A stretch of DNA of 64,000 nucleotides from JOPF136 sp963773835. GTDB lineage: Bacteria; Acidobacteriota; Terriglobia; Acidiferrales; UBA7541. Below the pieces are notes generated by a model. That model was not told the DNA's origin. It ran no database searches and was given only the letters and a program-made list of their open reading frames with translations. Shown here piece by piece: positions 34,760 through 43,820 of the stretch (position 1 is its first letter; every line of letters begins with the position of its first letter). The stretch spans positions 930,001-994,000 of the forward strand of contig CAVZCQ010000001.1 in NCBI GenBank assembly GCA_963773835.1, in the 5' to 3' direction. The translations under genes and the position numbers were made by a program.

Positions 34760-35596
34760 ATGAAGAAGCTTTTTGTTGTTGTGCTATTAGTGGGTTCGTT
34801 CTCTGTCCTTGCGGCCCCTGCCTTTGCGGACGCGAAGTGAGGGGATCCTCCTAAGCCCTTCGGTCCGAAGGGCGTCGTCGTAACCCTGTCCCTCCCTGTT
34901 CCCCAAGACGCTCGCGTGACTTACGCAAGTCCGGACACGTTCGCGGCCGTAGATCAGGTGATGGGTCCGGAAATACCGTCGGATTTCCCCAAGCGGTATT
35001 CAGAAAACCTTCATCACGTCGACATTTTCAATGCGCATATCTCATTCACCCTCGACGAGTTTGTTCGGTGGCAGAGACGTTATGACGTTGTGATGAAGCA
35101 AGAGTTTTCATCGATTTTCGAAGGTTCCTTCAAGAGGAATCAAGTGGTTGCTTCTACTTTAGTGGAGCATCCAACCGTGGCGCATCCAGAGCGGTTTAAG
35201 GATGCCTGCAGCGTAGTATTGCAACGCGCAGTTATTCTTTCCGACCCAGAACAGGAACGGGAGACCATTTTTCTCCGTTCCTACCTTCACAGTGTCGATG
35301 ATTCAGGAAAGGGCGCAACCAATTTTGTCCCGAGAGGGGGCTTCCAAGTGTCCTTCCCCTCCAAGACCGTTTGGTTTCCGCTTGAGCTTACAACGGGAAT
35401 TAGTGAACCTACTGCCTTTGTTGTCTTGGATATCCTCACTACCAAACCGCTGGACGAGAAAGGACTCCCGACTTCATTTCGAGTCGCTAAGACCGCGGAA
35501 ATGACGTTTCATGGGAAGAGTTACAAGGTGTTTCGGGTGACCGCTCAGTTGGATACCAAGCAGAAGTGGGAGGACCTGAACGCCAATTTTAGATAA
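34760..35596 (+). pseudogene. secreted-protein gene interrupted by an in-frame TGA after the signal peptide
   Basis: An ATG at 34760 with GGAGG six bases upstream encodes a textbook signal peptide (MKKLFVVVLLVGSFSVLAA, then PAFADAK). Codon 27 is TGA (34838-34840). The same frame stays open for a further 250 codons to 35596, starting GDPPKPFGPKGVVV. A 7-base stem with loop GGTCC (34855-34873) follows the TGA. The simplest view is a nonsense mutation; readthrough or recoding is possible. A GTG at 34916 could give only a truncated, non-exported form. No domain is recognised. Confidence 0.75.
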
Positions 35597-36049
35597 GTGG
35601 GGGGAACACTCCGCCGGAGAGTAAGACTTGCAGTAACGTGTATCTCGCTGGAGACGAGGCGGATACCGGGCGACTCCGGTAGTAGCCTTTCTTGGCCTGC
35701 TCGTGTCACGTGAGGGCTTTTGGCGAAAGCGAGGGCGGGGCGGTAGGCACGACCGGCAGCGCTTGGTTTGCTGGCGCGCCGACCGGGCTCTGCAAACACG
35801 GTGCTGTGGTATAGGAAAGATCTTATGAGTATTAGGCATCTGACCGGTTTCTGCAGGATTGGAGCCATAAAATAAGCATTTCTTCCTGACGCCGTCAGCG
35901 GTTCGGAGAATCGGGCCGAAGCGGAAGAATTCGGTAATCACCGTCTGGGTTATCTCCTTGGACGGCCACACGTTCTATCTCGGCGAGAGCGTATCATCCG
36001 TGATTCTGGAAACCTCCACGCTAGTCTGTTTCAGGAAAGCGAGGAAAAC
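35597..36049. other. intergenic region in the accessory island
   Basis: No convincing gene is seen in about 450 bases. A long minus-strand open frame across it has no start site or protein-like composition and is rejected. The tyrosinase promoter must lie here, but no clear consensus pair is seen. Confidence 0.5.
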
Positions 36050-37717
36050 ATGACCGTTGAGGATCTATTCTCGCGGCGCGAGTTTTTGAAGGACCTGGGA
36101 CTTGCGGGTACCGTTGTTCTCCTGGCCTCTACCGGAGGTTGCGAACAGCTTATCCAGATCATCGAAAACCGCCCCACGCGCAGAAACATCGACAGCATGG
36201 GGCCGAATGATCCCATGGTCGTCGGCTATAAGGCGGCGGTAACCGCCATGAAGGGTTTGACCAGCTCCGACCCCACAGACATGCGCGGCTGGACGAACCA
36301 GGCACTCATCCACAACAACCACTGTCCGCACGGGAACTGGTACTTCTTGCCCTGGCACCGCGCCTATCTGCTGTACTTCGAGCGTATTTGCCGCAAGTAC
36401 AGTGGGAATGCCGATTTCGCCTTGCCATACTGGAATTGGACGATGAGTCCCACCGTCCCATCAGTCTTTTGGGATGGTTCATCCGGCTCGTGTGCCGCTC
36501 CGTGCCCGCCGGGAACATTGTCCAGCCCCACCAACCCACTCTTTGATTGTTCGCGAGGTATCGGGCCGAGTGACGCGGTGGATAGTGAATTTGTCGGCGC
36601 CTCAATTATGGAGAGCATCTTGAATGAGCCTAACTTTTTCCTATTCGCCAGCAGCCAGGCAGTTGGGCAGCGGGATCCCGCAGGATATGGCCTTTTGGAA
36701 GGGACACCCCACAACAACGTCCACGGCTTCATTAGTGGTTACATGGGGGCCTACTGTTCACCCATCGACCCGGTTTTCTGGACTCACCACTGTATGATTG
36801 ACAATTGCTGGGTGGAGTGGAACATCAATCGGGGAAATCCCAATACCAACGACCCCACATGGATGAATTTCGCACTGGTGGATTTCGTGGACGAAAACAA
36901 CGTCCCTGTCAACGTGCCCATCGTTGACACACTCTTGTATCCACTTTTATCATATCAATACGAGCATTCCCAGATGGGCACGCAAGCGAGTATGGCCCCG
37001 TTTCCCGCGCAGCCGTCAAAGTATAATGCCAATGCCCTAGAAGAGTTCCTGCGGCGAGCCGCACCCGTCGACGGTATCGCATTTGCGAATGACGGAACCC
37101 CGGTCGACCCGAGGGTACCGACGTCACAATCGTCCGAGATGCCTCGGAAAATGTCGAAATCCGACGCCAGAGCGCTGGAGAAGTTTCTGCGCCAAGGGGC
37201 GCCGGTGAAACTGGAGTTCGCGCAGCGCTACGAACTGGTTAGCTCTCTGAAAGTCCAGGTAGGGTATCCTTCCGGCGGTTCCATTAAGATAGCGCCAGAT
37301 AAGTTGCGTCCGGCCCTCGACGTCCAGAGTGGGAACCGGATGTATCTCACGTTGGGAGGAGTCACGATGCCCAAGCGAGCCGACTATTTTGTCCGCGTGT
37401 TTCTCAACAAACCCGATGCTTCAGCGCAAACGCCTGTCAGCGATACTCACTACGCAGGCAGCTTCGGTTTTTTTGTGGGCGACCACGCTATGCACGGCGG
37501 CGCGGATGGTGCGCCCAAGACCGGCTTTGTCGTGGATGCCACAGAAGCCCTGCTGCGGCTCCACCAGACGGGTGGTCTCTCCGACCATCTCGAGGTGCAG
37601 ATTGTAGCCGTGCCTTATGAGCACCGCGTCGCGGAGGGGCAGCAGTTCACATTGGAGAAGCTTGAACTCGGAATTGCACCGCGGCCAAACGTGCGGAAGC
37701 TCCAACTAAACCGCTGA
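36050..37717 (+). CDS. Tat-exported tyrosinase-family copper oxidase (lipoprotein)
   Basis: The product is a 555-residue type-3 copper protein that would hydroxylate phenols or oxidise catechols. The Tat signal SRREFLKDLGLAG (RR 9-10) is followed by a lipobox ending at Cys31. Cu-A ligands are His88/91/94 and His103 (PWHRAYLLYFER); Cu-B ligands are His221/225 and His246/247 in WTHHCMID. DPVFWTHH and LPYWNW are family signatures. A C-terminal beta domain (MYLTLGGVTMPKRADYFVRVF) may act as a lid. The ATG follows GCGAGGAAA. Composition is AT-richer than background. It is followed by a small secreted partner. Confidence 0.92.
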   Translation: MTVEDLFSRREFLKDLGLAGTVVLLASTGGCEQLIQIIENRPTRRNIDSMGPNDPMVVGYKAAVTAMKGLTSSDPTDMRGWTNQALIHNNHCPHGNWYFLPWHRAYLLYFERICRKYSGNADFALPYWNWTMSPTVPSVFWDGSSGSCAAPCPPGTLSSPTNPLFDCSRGIGPSDAVDSEFVGASIMESILNEPNFFLFASSQAVGQRDPAGYGLLEGTPHNNVHGFISGYMGAYCSPIDPVFWTHHCMIDNCWVEWNINRGNPNTNDPTWMNFALVDFVDENNVPVNVPIVDTLLYPLLSYQYEHSQMGTQASMAPFPAQPSKYNANALEEFLRRAAPVDGIAFANDGTPVDPRVPTSQSSEMPRKMSKSDARALEKFLRQGAPVKLEFAQRYELVSSLKVQVGYPSGGSIKIAPDKLRPALDVQSGNRMYLTLGGVTMPKRADYFVRVFLNKPDASAQTPVSDTHYAGSFGFFVGDHAMHGGADGAPKTGFVVDATEALLRLHQTGGLSDHLEVQIVAVPYEHRVAEGQQFTLEKLELGIAPRPNVRKLQLNR

Positions 37718-37736
37718 GGAGGCTGGAGTCGCATCC

Positions 37737-38228
37737 ATGCTACTTTCTCTATTGGTGGCCAGCTGTTTGCTCGTTCCCCAGGTGGTGGGAGGGTCGCACC
37801 GGGAAAAAGCCGTCGACGCAACCAGTGAATTGACCCTCACCGAGACGCAACCCGTGGGGCGGATTCAACTTCCAGGCAATGTGTGGGCCGCTGCCGTGCC
37901 TTTTCTTGAGATTCCCATAGCACGCATATCAAATTCCGAGGAAATGGGATTTTCAATTCTTGTGTACTTGGAGTGGACCCGTCCGACTGCGGGCCCCGAC
38001 TCCGCGCAAAAGATCCGGATCGGCAATTTCACCGTTTACCCGCCCGACCGGCCAGGGAGCTTCCTGCTGCGTGCATCCGAATGCTTTGACAAATTGAGGC
38101 AAATGGGCGCAAACGTGAAGACAGATCACCTGGTCCTGCTCCTGGAAATGAAGCGCGTCCACCCCAATAGGCCGTGGTCACCCATCCGAGTGACAGTTGC
38201 GTCTGTCCGTTGGCGAGCCGCGCTGTAA
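37737..38228 (+). CDS. small secreted protein downstream of the tyrosinase
   Basis: The product is a 163-residue protein with a signal peptide (about 1-19, LLSLLVASCLLVPQVVGG). A beta-rich mature domain has FSILVYLEWTR and a C-terminal VHPNRPWSPIRVTVASVRW. It starts 20 bases after the tyrosinase stop on the same strand, so it is likely co-transcribed. A tyrosinase helper (lid or copper-delivery role) is inference from position. No known caddie motif is visible. Confidence 0.65.
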   Translation: MLLSLLVASCLLVPQVVGGSHREKAVDATSELTLTETQPVGRIQLPGNVWAAAVPFLEIPIARISNSEEMGFSILVYLEWTRPTAGPDSAQKIRIGNFTVYPPDRPGSFLLRASECFDKLRQMGANVKTDHLVLLLEMKRVHPNRPWSPIRVTVASVRWRAAL

Positions 38229-38318
38229 CCACCAACCAGGAAGCAGTGTAGTCCACGTCTTCTGTAGCCACGATTGAGGAGTCAGTGCCCCGGAATCTAG
38301 AAGAGCTGCGAAAGGCAA

Positions 38319-38453
38319 GAAGGCCTCGTGTGGAGTGCGATTTCGGCCTTTAGGATGAGGCTGGTCGTGATTGTACTCCTCGATCCAGCAGGTGATCCTG
38401 TCCGTTGCTTCTTCCAAGGTCCGGTATTCGTCCCTCCAGACTTCCGTTTCCTG
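38319..38453 (-). pseudogene. transposase (integrase-core) C-terminal remnant
   Basis: On the minus strand, in frame after a TAA at 38456-38454, the sequence reads EVWRDEYRTLEEA, then RITCWIEEYNHDQPHP and NRTPHEAF. This is the C-terminal end of IS3/IS481-type rve transposases. No start, no catalytic DDE core and no inverted ends are found nearby, so it is a fragment. It lies at the right edge of the AT-richer island. Confidence 0.7.
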
Positions 38454-39121
38454 TTATTCGCCTGGAGACGGGCGGAAACTGGGACACTCCAGCGCCAGGC
38501 GATCCTAGCTCATGCGGCCTCCGGTTTTACCTTTTCCTCTGACTTGACTTCCCTTCCATCCAGCACGGGCTGATACGGTGTGCGACGGGATGCGGCTACA
38601 GAGCACTAGTATTGCTCAACAGTTCTTTGAGTTGCTGTTTTTTCTCCAGCTAAGAGGATCGCGTACGGGGTCATCGCGCACGAAACGGATCCGAAGCAGC
38701 TCAGAAGAAGTTCGGTGCGATCTGAGGGGTCGAGTGCAGGGCAGTGGACGCCGAAAACCGGAGAAAAAGCGAAAAACGGCTTGTCAGCAGAAGCGGCGAA
38801 ATGGCGGTTTTATGCCGAAGTGTGGAAGGTGAAATTAGTTAACATAAGAGGAAGACGATAAGAAAATCGAATTGGAATGACGAAAATCGGAGTCCGTAAG
38901 ACCAAGAATCGAAAGGCGAAAACGAAAAGGCGAGTCGCGCCTACGCGGTGAATCTGCTTTGGCGGGCAGGCCCGCCTAAGCCACCGAACCGCCAGCCGGT
39001 GCGCCTGGCGCACACCTGCATTTAATGCGTTGTTGTGGACCCCCGAATCCCCTCCGCCCGTCAAAACCTCCGGAAGGGAACTATTCCGTCCTCCGGGCGG
39101 TGTCGCGTTAGGCCGGAAGTT

Positions 39122-39223
39122 GTAGGGGCATCCCGCACAGCGGGACCGTGCCCTTCGGTCGGAGGGATGAACCGCTGCGGGATTAACCCAAACAAATGAG
39201 GGCACGGCATGCCGTGCCCCTAC
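39122..39223. repeat. BIME-like REP pair, unit 1
   Basis: Two GTAGGGGCA/GGGCACGG palindromic ends in opposite orientation flank a conserved spacer (CGGTCGGAGGGATGAACCGC, then GATTAACCCAAACAAATGAG). The left palindrome is altered to GGGGCATCCCGC. Total length is 102 bases. A conserved flank (CCGGGCGGTGTCGCGTTAGG) precedes it and also precedes unit 2. Confidence 0.85.
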
Positions 39224-39303
39224 GGGGAGGAAGGGCAGTCCCGTCACCCTCCCCGAAGGGCACTTTTCCGTCCCTCGGGCGGTGTCACGTTAGGTCGGAA
39301 TTT

Positions 39304-39398
39304 GTAGGGGCACGGCACGCCGTGCCCTTCGGTCGGAGGGATAATCCGCTGCGGGATTAACCCAAACAAATGAGGGCACGACAGTGTCGTGCCCCTAC
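39304..39398. repeat. BIME-like REP pair, unit 2
   Basis: This is a 95-base copy of unit 1 with the same spacer and flank, 80 bases away in direct orientation. Its right palindrome has an ACAGTGTCG centre. Confidence 0.85.
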
Positions 39399-39589
39399 GG
39401 GGAGGAAGGGCAGTCCCGTCCCCCGGAAGGGCACCTAATCCGACGGCGCCGGCTGCCCTGAAGGGCAGCGCTACATGAAAGCGGGATTCGGGCGTAGAAT
39501 CCACGGCGCTGGACCGGATTCAGGAGGCCGCCCGTGGAAAACACCGGAATCTGCTTGCATCGAACTTCTCCCCAGACGAGGAGGAGACC

Positions 39590-40624
39590 GTGCTTATAGG
39601 CATTCGCCGCGCCGTGGTCACGGCGCTCATCACGCTGCCCGCGCTGGGATGTGTACTTTTCGCCGGGAGCCGCGGGCCTTCCCGCGCTGCGTCTTCCCCG
39701 GACGCACATCCGGCCTCGAGGAAATTCTCCTTCACTTATCTTGTGAAGGTTCCGTCCTCCCCCAATGCAAGAGGTCGGCTCAGACTTTGGATACCTGTTC
39801 CGCAATCTGATTCCTATCAGGACATCTCCGCGCTGGAAGTGACCTCTCCGGTGAACCACGAGCTGAGGCGCGCCAGCTTTTATCACAACGAATTTGCGTA
39901 CTTCGACGTGCCTGCGACCGAATTGCAAAAAGGCTTTGACGTGAAGATGACGTTTACCGCCCTGCGGCGCGAGCATCGCGTGGACCTGGCCGATCCTCCG
40001 GCCAAAGCCGCTCCGCCGCTCTCGCCAGCCGAAAAGAAGCGCGACCTCGCGCCGGACAAGCTGGTGCCGCTGACGGGAGTGATCGGCGAAACCTCCGCTC
40101 AGCAAACCAAAGGCATCACTGACCCGCTGGCCAAAGCTCGCGCGCTCTACAACTACGTGGTGGCCACGATGAAATACGACAAGACCGGAACGGGCTGGGG
40201 CCATGGCGATGCCGCGTGGTTCTGCACGGCGAAGAAAGGGAACTGCACCGACTTCCACGGGTATTTCATCGGGCTGGCCCGCGCTGCGGGAATTCCGGCG
40301 CGATTCGAGATCGGTTTCCCGTTGCCTACGAAGCCGGGCGAAGGCGCTATCGGCGGCTACCATTGCTGGGCGGAGTTTTACGTGAGTGGCTACGGCTGGG
40401 TTCCCGTGGATGCGTCGGAGGCCTGGAAGCATCCCGAGGAGCGCGATTATTTCTTTGGCGCGCACGACGTGAATCGCGTGCAGTTTACGCGCGGGCGCGA
40501 CATCAATCTGGCGCCGAAACAGGCGGGGGAGCCGCTCAATTATTCCGTGTATCCGTATGCGGAGCTGGATGGGAAGCCGTTTGCGGGGATCAAATCGGAA
40601 TTCGCGTTCAAGGATCTGCCGTAA
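39590..40624 (+). CDS. secreted transglutaminase-like domain protein
   Basis: The product is a 344-residue exported protein (signal about 1-34). A transglutaminase-like cysteine fold has Cys219 in KGNCTDFHG, His258 in GGYHCWAEFY and Asp274 in VPVDASEAWK. It also has the conserved RAAGIPARFE segment. Such proteins can act as periplasmic peptidases or crosslinkers. The GTG at 39590 follows GAGGAGGAGACC. It sits between REP pair units 2 and 3. Confidence 0.88.
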   Translation: MLIGIRRAVVTALITLPALGCVLFAGSRGPSRAASSPDAHPASRKFSFTYLVKVPSSPNARGRLRLWIPVPQSDSYQDISALEVTSPVNHELRRASFYHNEFAYFDVPATELQKGFDVKMTFTALRREHRVDLADPPAKAAPPLSPAEKKRDLAPDKLVPLTGVIGETSAQQTKGITDPLAKARALYNYVVATMKYDKTGTGWGHGDAAWFCTAKKGNCTDFHGYFIGLARAAGIPARFEIGFPLPTKPGEGAIGGYHCWAEFYVSGYGWVPVDASEAWKHPEERDYFFGAHDVNRVQFTRGRDINLAPKQAGEPLNYSVYPYAELDGKPFAGIKSEFAFKDLP

Positions 40625-40650
40625 CGCGAGGTCTCGTTAGGCCGGAGGAT

Positions 40651-40744
40651 GTAGGGGCACGGCATGCCGTGCCCTCCGGTCGGAAGGATGAACCGCTGCG
40701 AGATTAACCCAAACAAATGAGGGCACGGCATGCCGTGCCCCTAC
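40651..40744. repeat. BIME-like REP pair, unit 3 (left of transposase gene)
   Basis: This is a 94-base copy with the GTAGGGGCACGG palindrome at each end and the shared spacer. Its last bases CTA supply the stop codon of the minus-strand RAYT gene at 40741-40743. Confidence 0.9.
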
Positions 40745-41271
40745 GAGCGATCTGGATTCTCCTCGTCAAATTGCCATCGCGCGGGGTTTTCCAGGATGTA
40801 TCGCATCACCTGCGTGAATTCTCTTCCATTGCGGATCACCCGTTCGAAATAATTCCTCTGCCAGACGGAGTGGGGAAGCGCCAAGCCCCGATCTCTCACC
40901 CCCGCACTGACCGCCGACTTAAACGAGCGCACGATCGTCGGCACCGATCCGGAAACCGGCTTCCGGAACGCCTCCACTTCTACCGCAACGCGGTCGGGCC
41001 TGCGATGCAGCAGCACAATGCCGTGCAAATGGTTTGGCATAACGACAAATGCGTCCAGTTCCGCGTGCGCAAAGTGCCTGGGAACCTGCACCCAACACTC
41101 GCGCACAGCTCGCCCGATGGGGCTCAGCTCGACTGCGTCGCCCCGCATATGCCCGAAGATCGGCTTCTTCTCGAAGGCGCAAATCGTCAAGAAATAGACT
41201 CCGGGCTGCTGGTATCCGAACCCTTGCAGGCGAATCGTTCGCCTGTGCGGAGCAGCACGTGGTGGGTCCAT
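40741..41271 (-). CDS. REP-associated tyrosine transposase (RAYT), Y1 family
   Basis: The product is a 176-residue single-stranded-DNA transposase of the Y1/HUH class, the type that acts on REP palindromes. The HUH motif is His81-Leu-His83 in VMPNHLHGIV. The likely catalytic Tyr141 lies in WQRNYFERVIR, and the N-terminal GVYFLTICAFEKKPIFG is typical. It lies between REP pair units 3 and 4, and its TAG stop is part of unit 3. The gene is intact. It is the likely mobiliser of the palindromes spread through this window. Confidence 0.92.
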   Translation of the reverse strand: MDPPRAAPHRRTIRLQGFGYQQPGVYFLTICAFEKKPIFGHMRGDAVELSPIGRAVRECWVQVPRHFAHAELDAFVVMPNHLHGIVLLHRRPDRVAVEVEAFRKPVSGSVPTIVRSFKSAVSAGVRDRGLALPHSVWQRNYFERVIRNGREFTQVMRYILENPARWQFDEENPDRS

Positions 41272-41309
41272 CCGGCGAGTTTAGAGCGAGAGGGCGTAAC
41301 AATCCATCC

Positions 41310-41403
41310 GTAGGGGCACGGCATGCCGTGCCCTCCGGTCGGAGGGATGAACCGCTGCGGGAAAAGCCCATGCAAGAGAGGGCACGGCATGCCGTGCCCC
41401 TAC
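41310..41403. repeat. BIME-like REP pair, unit 4 (right of transposase gene)
   Basis: This is a 94-base copy in the same orientation as unit 3. The spacer differs slightly (GAAAAGCCCATGCAAGAGAG). Units 3 and 4 bracket the RAYT gene like ends of a mobile unit. Confidence 0.9.
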
Positions 41404-41472
41404 GGAGAGCTGGCGCGCAACCGATTTGAACGGCGCGCATCTCATGACGCGCCGCCATAAGGAGGACCCGAA

Positions 41473-42444
41473 ATGCCACTTCCTTCCGACGAAAGACTCA
41501 TCCAGCTTGGCAACGATTTGCTGGCGCAGTTCGACACGATTTTTGGCCTGCATCCCGGCTTTCGCCCCGCACACGCGAAAGGGATTCTGTTGAGCGGGAC
41601 GTTTACGCCGTCTCCGCAGGCTGCGTCGCTGACGCGGGCGCCGCACATCACGCGCGCTTCGACTCCCGTCACCGCGCGGTTCTCCGATTCCACGGGCATT
41701 CCCATCCTGCCCGACAACGACCCCAATGCGAATCCTCGCGGGCTCGCCATCCGCTTCCATCTGGCGGACCGCGCGCACACCGACATCATCGGCCATTCCA
41801 CCGACGGTTTCCCGACGCATACAGGCCAGGAATTCCTGGAGTTCCTGCGCGCGGTGGCCGCGAGCCAGGGGTCGAAGGCGTCGCCTTCGCCGATTGAAGT
41901 GTTTCTCGGCAGCCATCCGGCCGCGCTGGCGTTCATACAAGCGCCCAAGCCCAGCCCCGCCAGCTTTGCAAAGGAAGCCTACTTCGGAGTGACGGCAATG
42001 CGATTCATCAATCAGGGAGGAGCGGCGCGCTTCGGGCGTTACCGCATTTCACCGGCGGCGGGCATCGAGCATCTGGACGAGGCGGGCGCCAAAAGCAAAG
42101 GCGCCAACTACCTGTTCGACGAGCTGGCGCAGCGCGTGGCGAAGGGACCGATCCGGTTCGACGTCCAGGTGCAGATTGCGAATCCGGGCGACGTCACCGA
42201 CGACGCTACGATTCACTGGCCGAGCGACCGGCAAGTGATTCCGTTCGGCAGCGTGGCGCTGACGGCGAAAGTGGCGGATGACGCGCAAGTGCAGCAACGG
42301 ATGATTTTCGATCCGATTCCGCGAGTGGATGGAATCGAGCCGTCGGATGACCCACTGCTGGAACTGCGCGCCGCGCTGTATCTGCTGAGCGGGCGGAGGC
42401 GGAGACAGGCTGCGGAGACGGCGAAGGTTGCGACGACGGCTTGA
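41473..42444 (+). CDS. catalase-family (SrpA-like) heme peroxidase
   Basis: The product is a 323-residue protein of the short catalase-related group. His34 in HPGFRPAHAKG is the distal heme His; RFSDSTG, NPRGLAIRFHL and FLEFLRAV follow catalase order. The C-terminal LELRAALYLLSGRRR may hold the proximal Tyr. It is much shorter than monofunctional catalases and lacks the C-terminal flavodoxin-like domain. Such proteins act on peroxides. The ATG follows AAGGAGG. Confidence 0.82.
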   Translation: MPLPSDERLIQLGNDLLAQFDTIFGLHPGFRPAHAKGILLSGTFTPSPQAASLTRAPHITRASTPVTARFSDSTGIPILPDNDPNANPRGLAIRFHLADRAHTDIIGHSTDGFPTHTGQEFLEFLRAVAASQGSKASPSPIEVFLGSHPAALAFIQAPKPSPASFAKEAYFGVTAMRFINQGGAARFGRYRISPAAGIEHLDEAGAKSKGANYLFDELAQRVAKGPIRFDVQVQIANPGDVTDDATIHWPSDRQVIPFGSVALTAKVADDAQVQQRMIFDPIPRVDGIEPSDDPLLELRAALYLLSGRRRRQAAETAKVATTA

Positions 42445-42511
42445 GGCGGGCGGCGAGGGTGATTCCGTAAGCTACGAAAACACAACCTGTGACCAATACG
42501 CAGCGAGGTAC

Positions 42512-42538
42512 CCACGGTCAGAAAGACGCTGACCGTGG
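42512..42538. repeat. palindrome CCACGGTCAG-N7-CTGACCGTGG, second copy
   Basis: Same 10-base stem as 33749-33775 with a different 7-base loop. It lies between the convergent catalase and kdpD genes. Confidence 0.75.
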
Positions 42539-42645
42539 CTACCCAATCGCTTTGCGGTCGAAGCTCTAGATGCCGAGCCAGACGAGGCCGATATCGAAGG
42601 CCACCAGCGCGGCCAGCACGCCCGCCCTCCGCCGCCGCGTTCTCT

Positions 42646-43770
42646 TCACTCGCTCTCCTGCGTCACCACGTGGATGTCCACTTCGGGGGATTCCCGCAGG
42701 AATTTATAGAGCGCGGAGACGTAGAGCCATTTGCGCCACCCGTGGGTGACCGACCGGCCGAAAACCACCTGAGTGATGTGCTTCTCGCGCACGAACTGGC
42801 CCACGGTATCGGCGACGTCGCCGTCCTCCAGCCGCACCACCTGCGCGCGGAGATTCTGTGCGAACTGGAGATTGGCCGCCAGCGTCTTCTGGTTCGCGGG
42901 CGAATCGTCGTTCGGCTCGTTGACGTGCACGACGTAGAGTTCCGCGTCCAGGCGGCGGGCCATGCGGGCCGCGCGCGCGATCAGGTACTGGGCTGCGGGG
43001 TTGGAGCTGACGCACACTGCAATCCGTTCCCGCACGGCCCAGTTTTTCCGGATGTCCTCCGCCGCCATGTAGGACTCGAGGCTGCGGTCCACCTGCTCGG
43101 CCACCTGGCGCAGGGCCAGTTCGCGCAGCGCGATGAGGTTTCCCCGGCGGAAAAAGTGCTTCAGCGCCTGCTCGATTTTCTGCGGCAGGTAGACGTCGCC
43201 GCGCTTCATGCGGTTTTGGAGGGCCTCCGGCGTGAGGTCCACCATCACCGTTTCCGCCGCCGTTAGGGGCACCCAGTCCGGCACCGTCTCGCGGACGGTA
43301 ATTCCGGTGATGGCGTGGACCTGGGGCGCGACGCTTTCGATGTGCTGGATGTTCAGAGTCGAGAGGACGTCGATGTTCGCGTCGAGGAGTTCCTGCACGT
43401 CCTCGTAGCGCTTGCGGTGGCGGCTGCCGGGGATGTTGGTGTGCGCGAGTTCGTCCACCAGAGCCACCTGGGGGCGCCGCGCAAGCACCGCGTCTACATC
43501 CATTTCCTCGAACAGAGCGCCTTTGTATTCGATTTGGCGGCGCGGCACCGTTTCCAGTTGGGCGGCGAGATCGTGGATGGCCTTTCGCCCGTGGGTCTCG
43601 ACCACCCCGATGACCACGTCCTCGCCACGGCTGCGGCGCCGGATGGCCTCGCTGAGCATGCTGTAGGTTTTTCCGACGCCGGGGGCATATCCGAGGAAGA
43701 GTTTCAGGATTCCCCGGGTTTTCTCCGGCGGCGAGACCTTTTCCAGCCAATCCTCAGGCTTTTTGGTCAA
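42646..43770 (-). CDS. kdpD: KdpD N-terminal sensor part (KdpD domain + universal stress domain) as a separate protein
   Basis: The product is a 374-residue cytoplasmic protein matching the N-terminal half of KdpD, the K+/turgor sensor. The KdpD domain has Walker A GYAPGVGKT (27-35), VVIGVVETHGR and DELAHTNIPGSRHRKRY-type residues. A USP-like domain (about 245-370) follows. It ends before the membrane and kinase parts, which are encoded by the divergent gene at 43821. It starts at a TTG (43770) eight bases after GAGGAGG. Confidence 0.9.
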   Translation of the reverse strand: MTKKPEDWLEKVSPPEKTRGILKLFLGYAPGVGKTYSMLSEAIRRRSRGEDVVIGVVETHGRKAIHDLAAQLETVPRRQIEYKGALFEEMDVDAVLARRPQVALVDELAHTNIPGSRHRKRYEDVQELLDANIDVLSTLNIQHIESVAPQVHAITGITVRETVPDWVPLTAAETVMVDLTPEALQNRMKRGDVYLPQKIEQALKHFFRRGNLIALRELALRQVAEQVDRSLESYMAAEDIRKNWAVRERIAVCVSSNPAAQYLIARAARMARRLDAELYVVHVNEPNDDSPANQKTLAANLQFAQNLRAQVVRLEDGDVADTVGQFVREKHITQVVFGRSVTHGWRKWLYVSALYKFLRESPEVDIHVVTQESE

Positions 43771-43820
43771 TGTCCGGGCCTCCTCGTCCGGCGCTCCGTC
43801 CCGTAGGGTAGAATAGGCGC

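Noticed and set aside
35474..35971. Minus-strand open frame of 165 codons
   Set aside because: It overlaps the end of the broken secreted gene, lacks a ribosome site and has no recognisable domain.
38578..38832. Plus-strand small ORF in the gap after the island
   Set aside because: A basic low-complexity peptide without a ribosome site, in a region of degenerate sequence near a transposase remnant.
39122..41403. Possible CRISPR array
   Set aside because: Repeats are internally palindromic 94-102 base units with nearly identical spacers, irregular distances and a RAYT gene between them; no cas genes are present.
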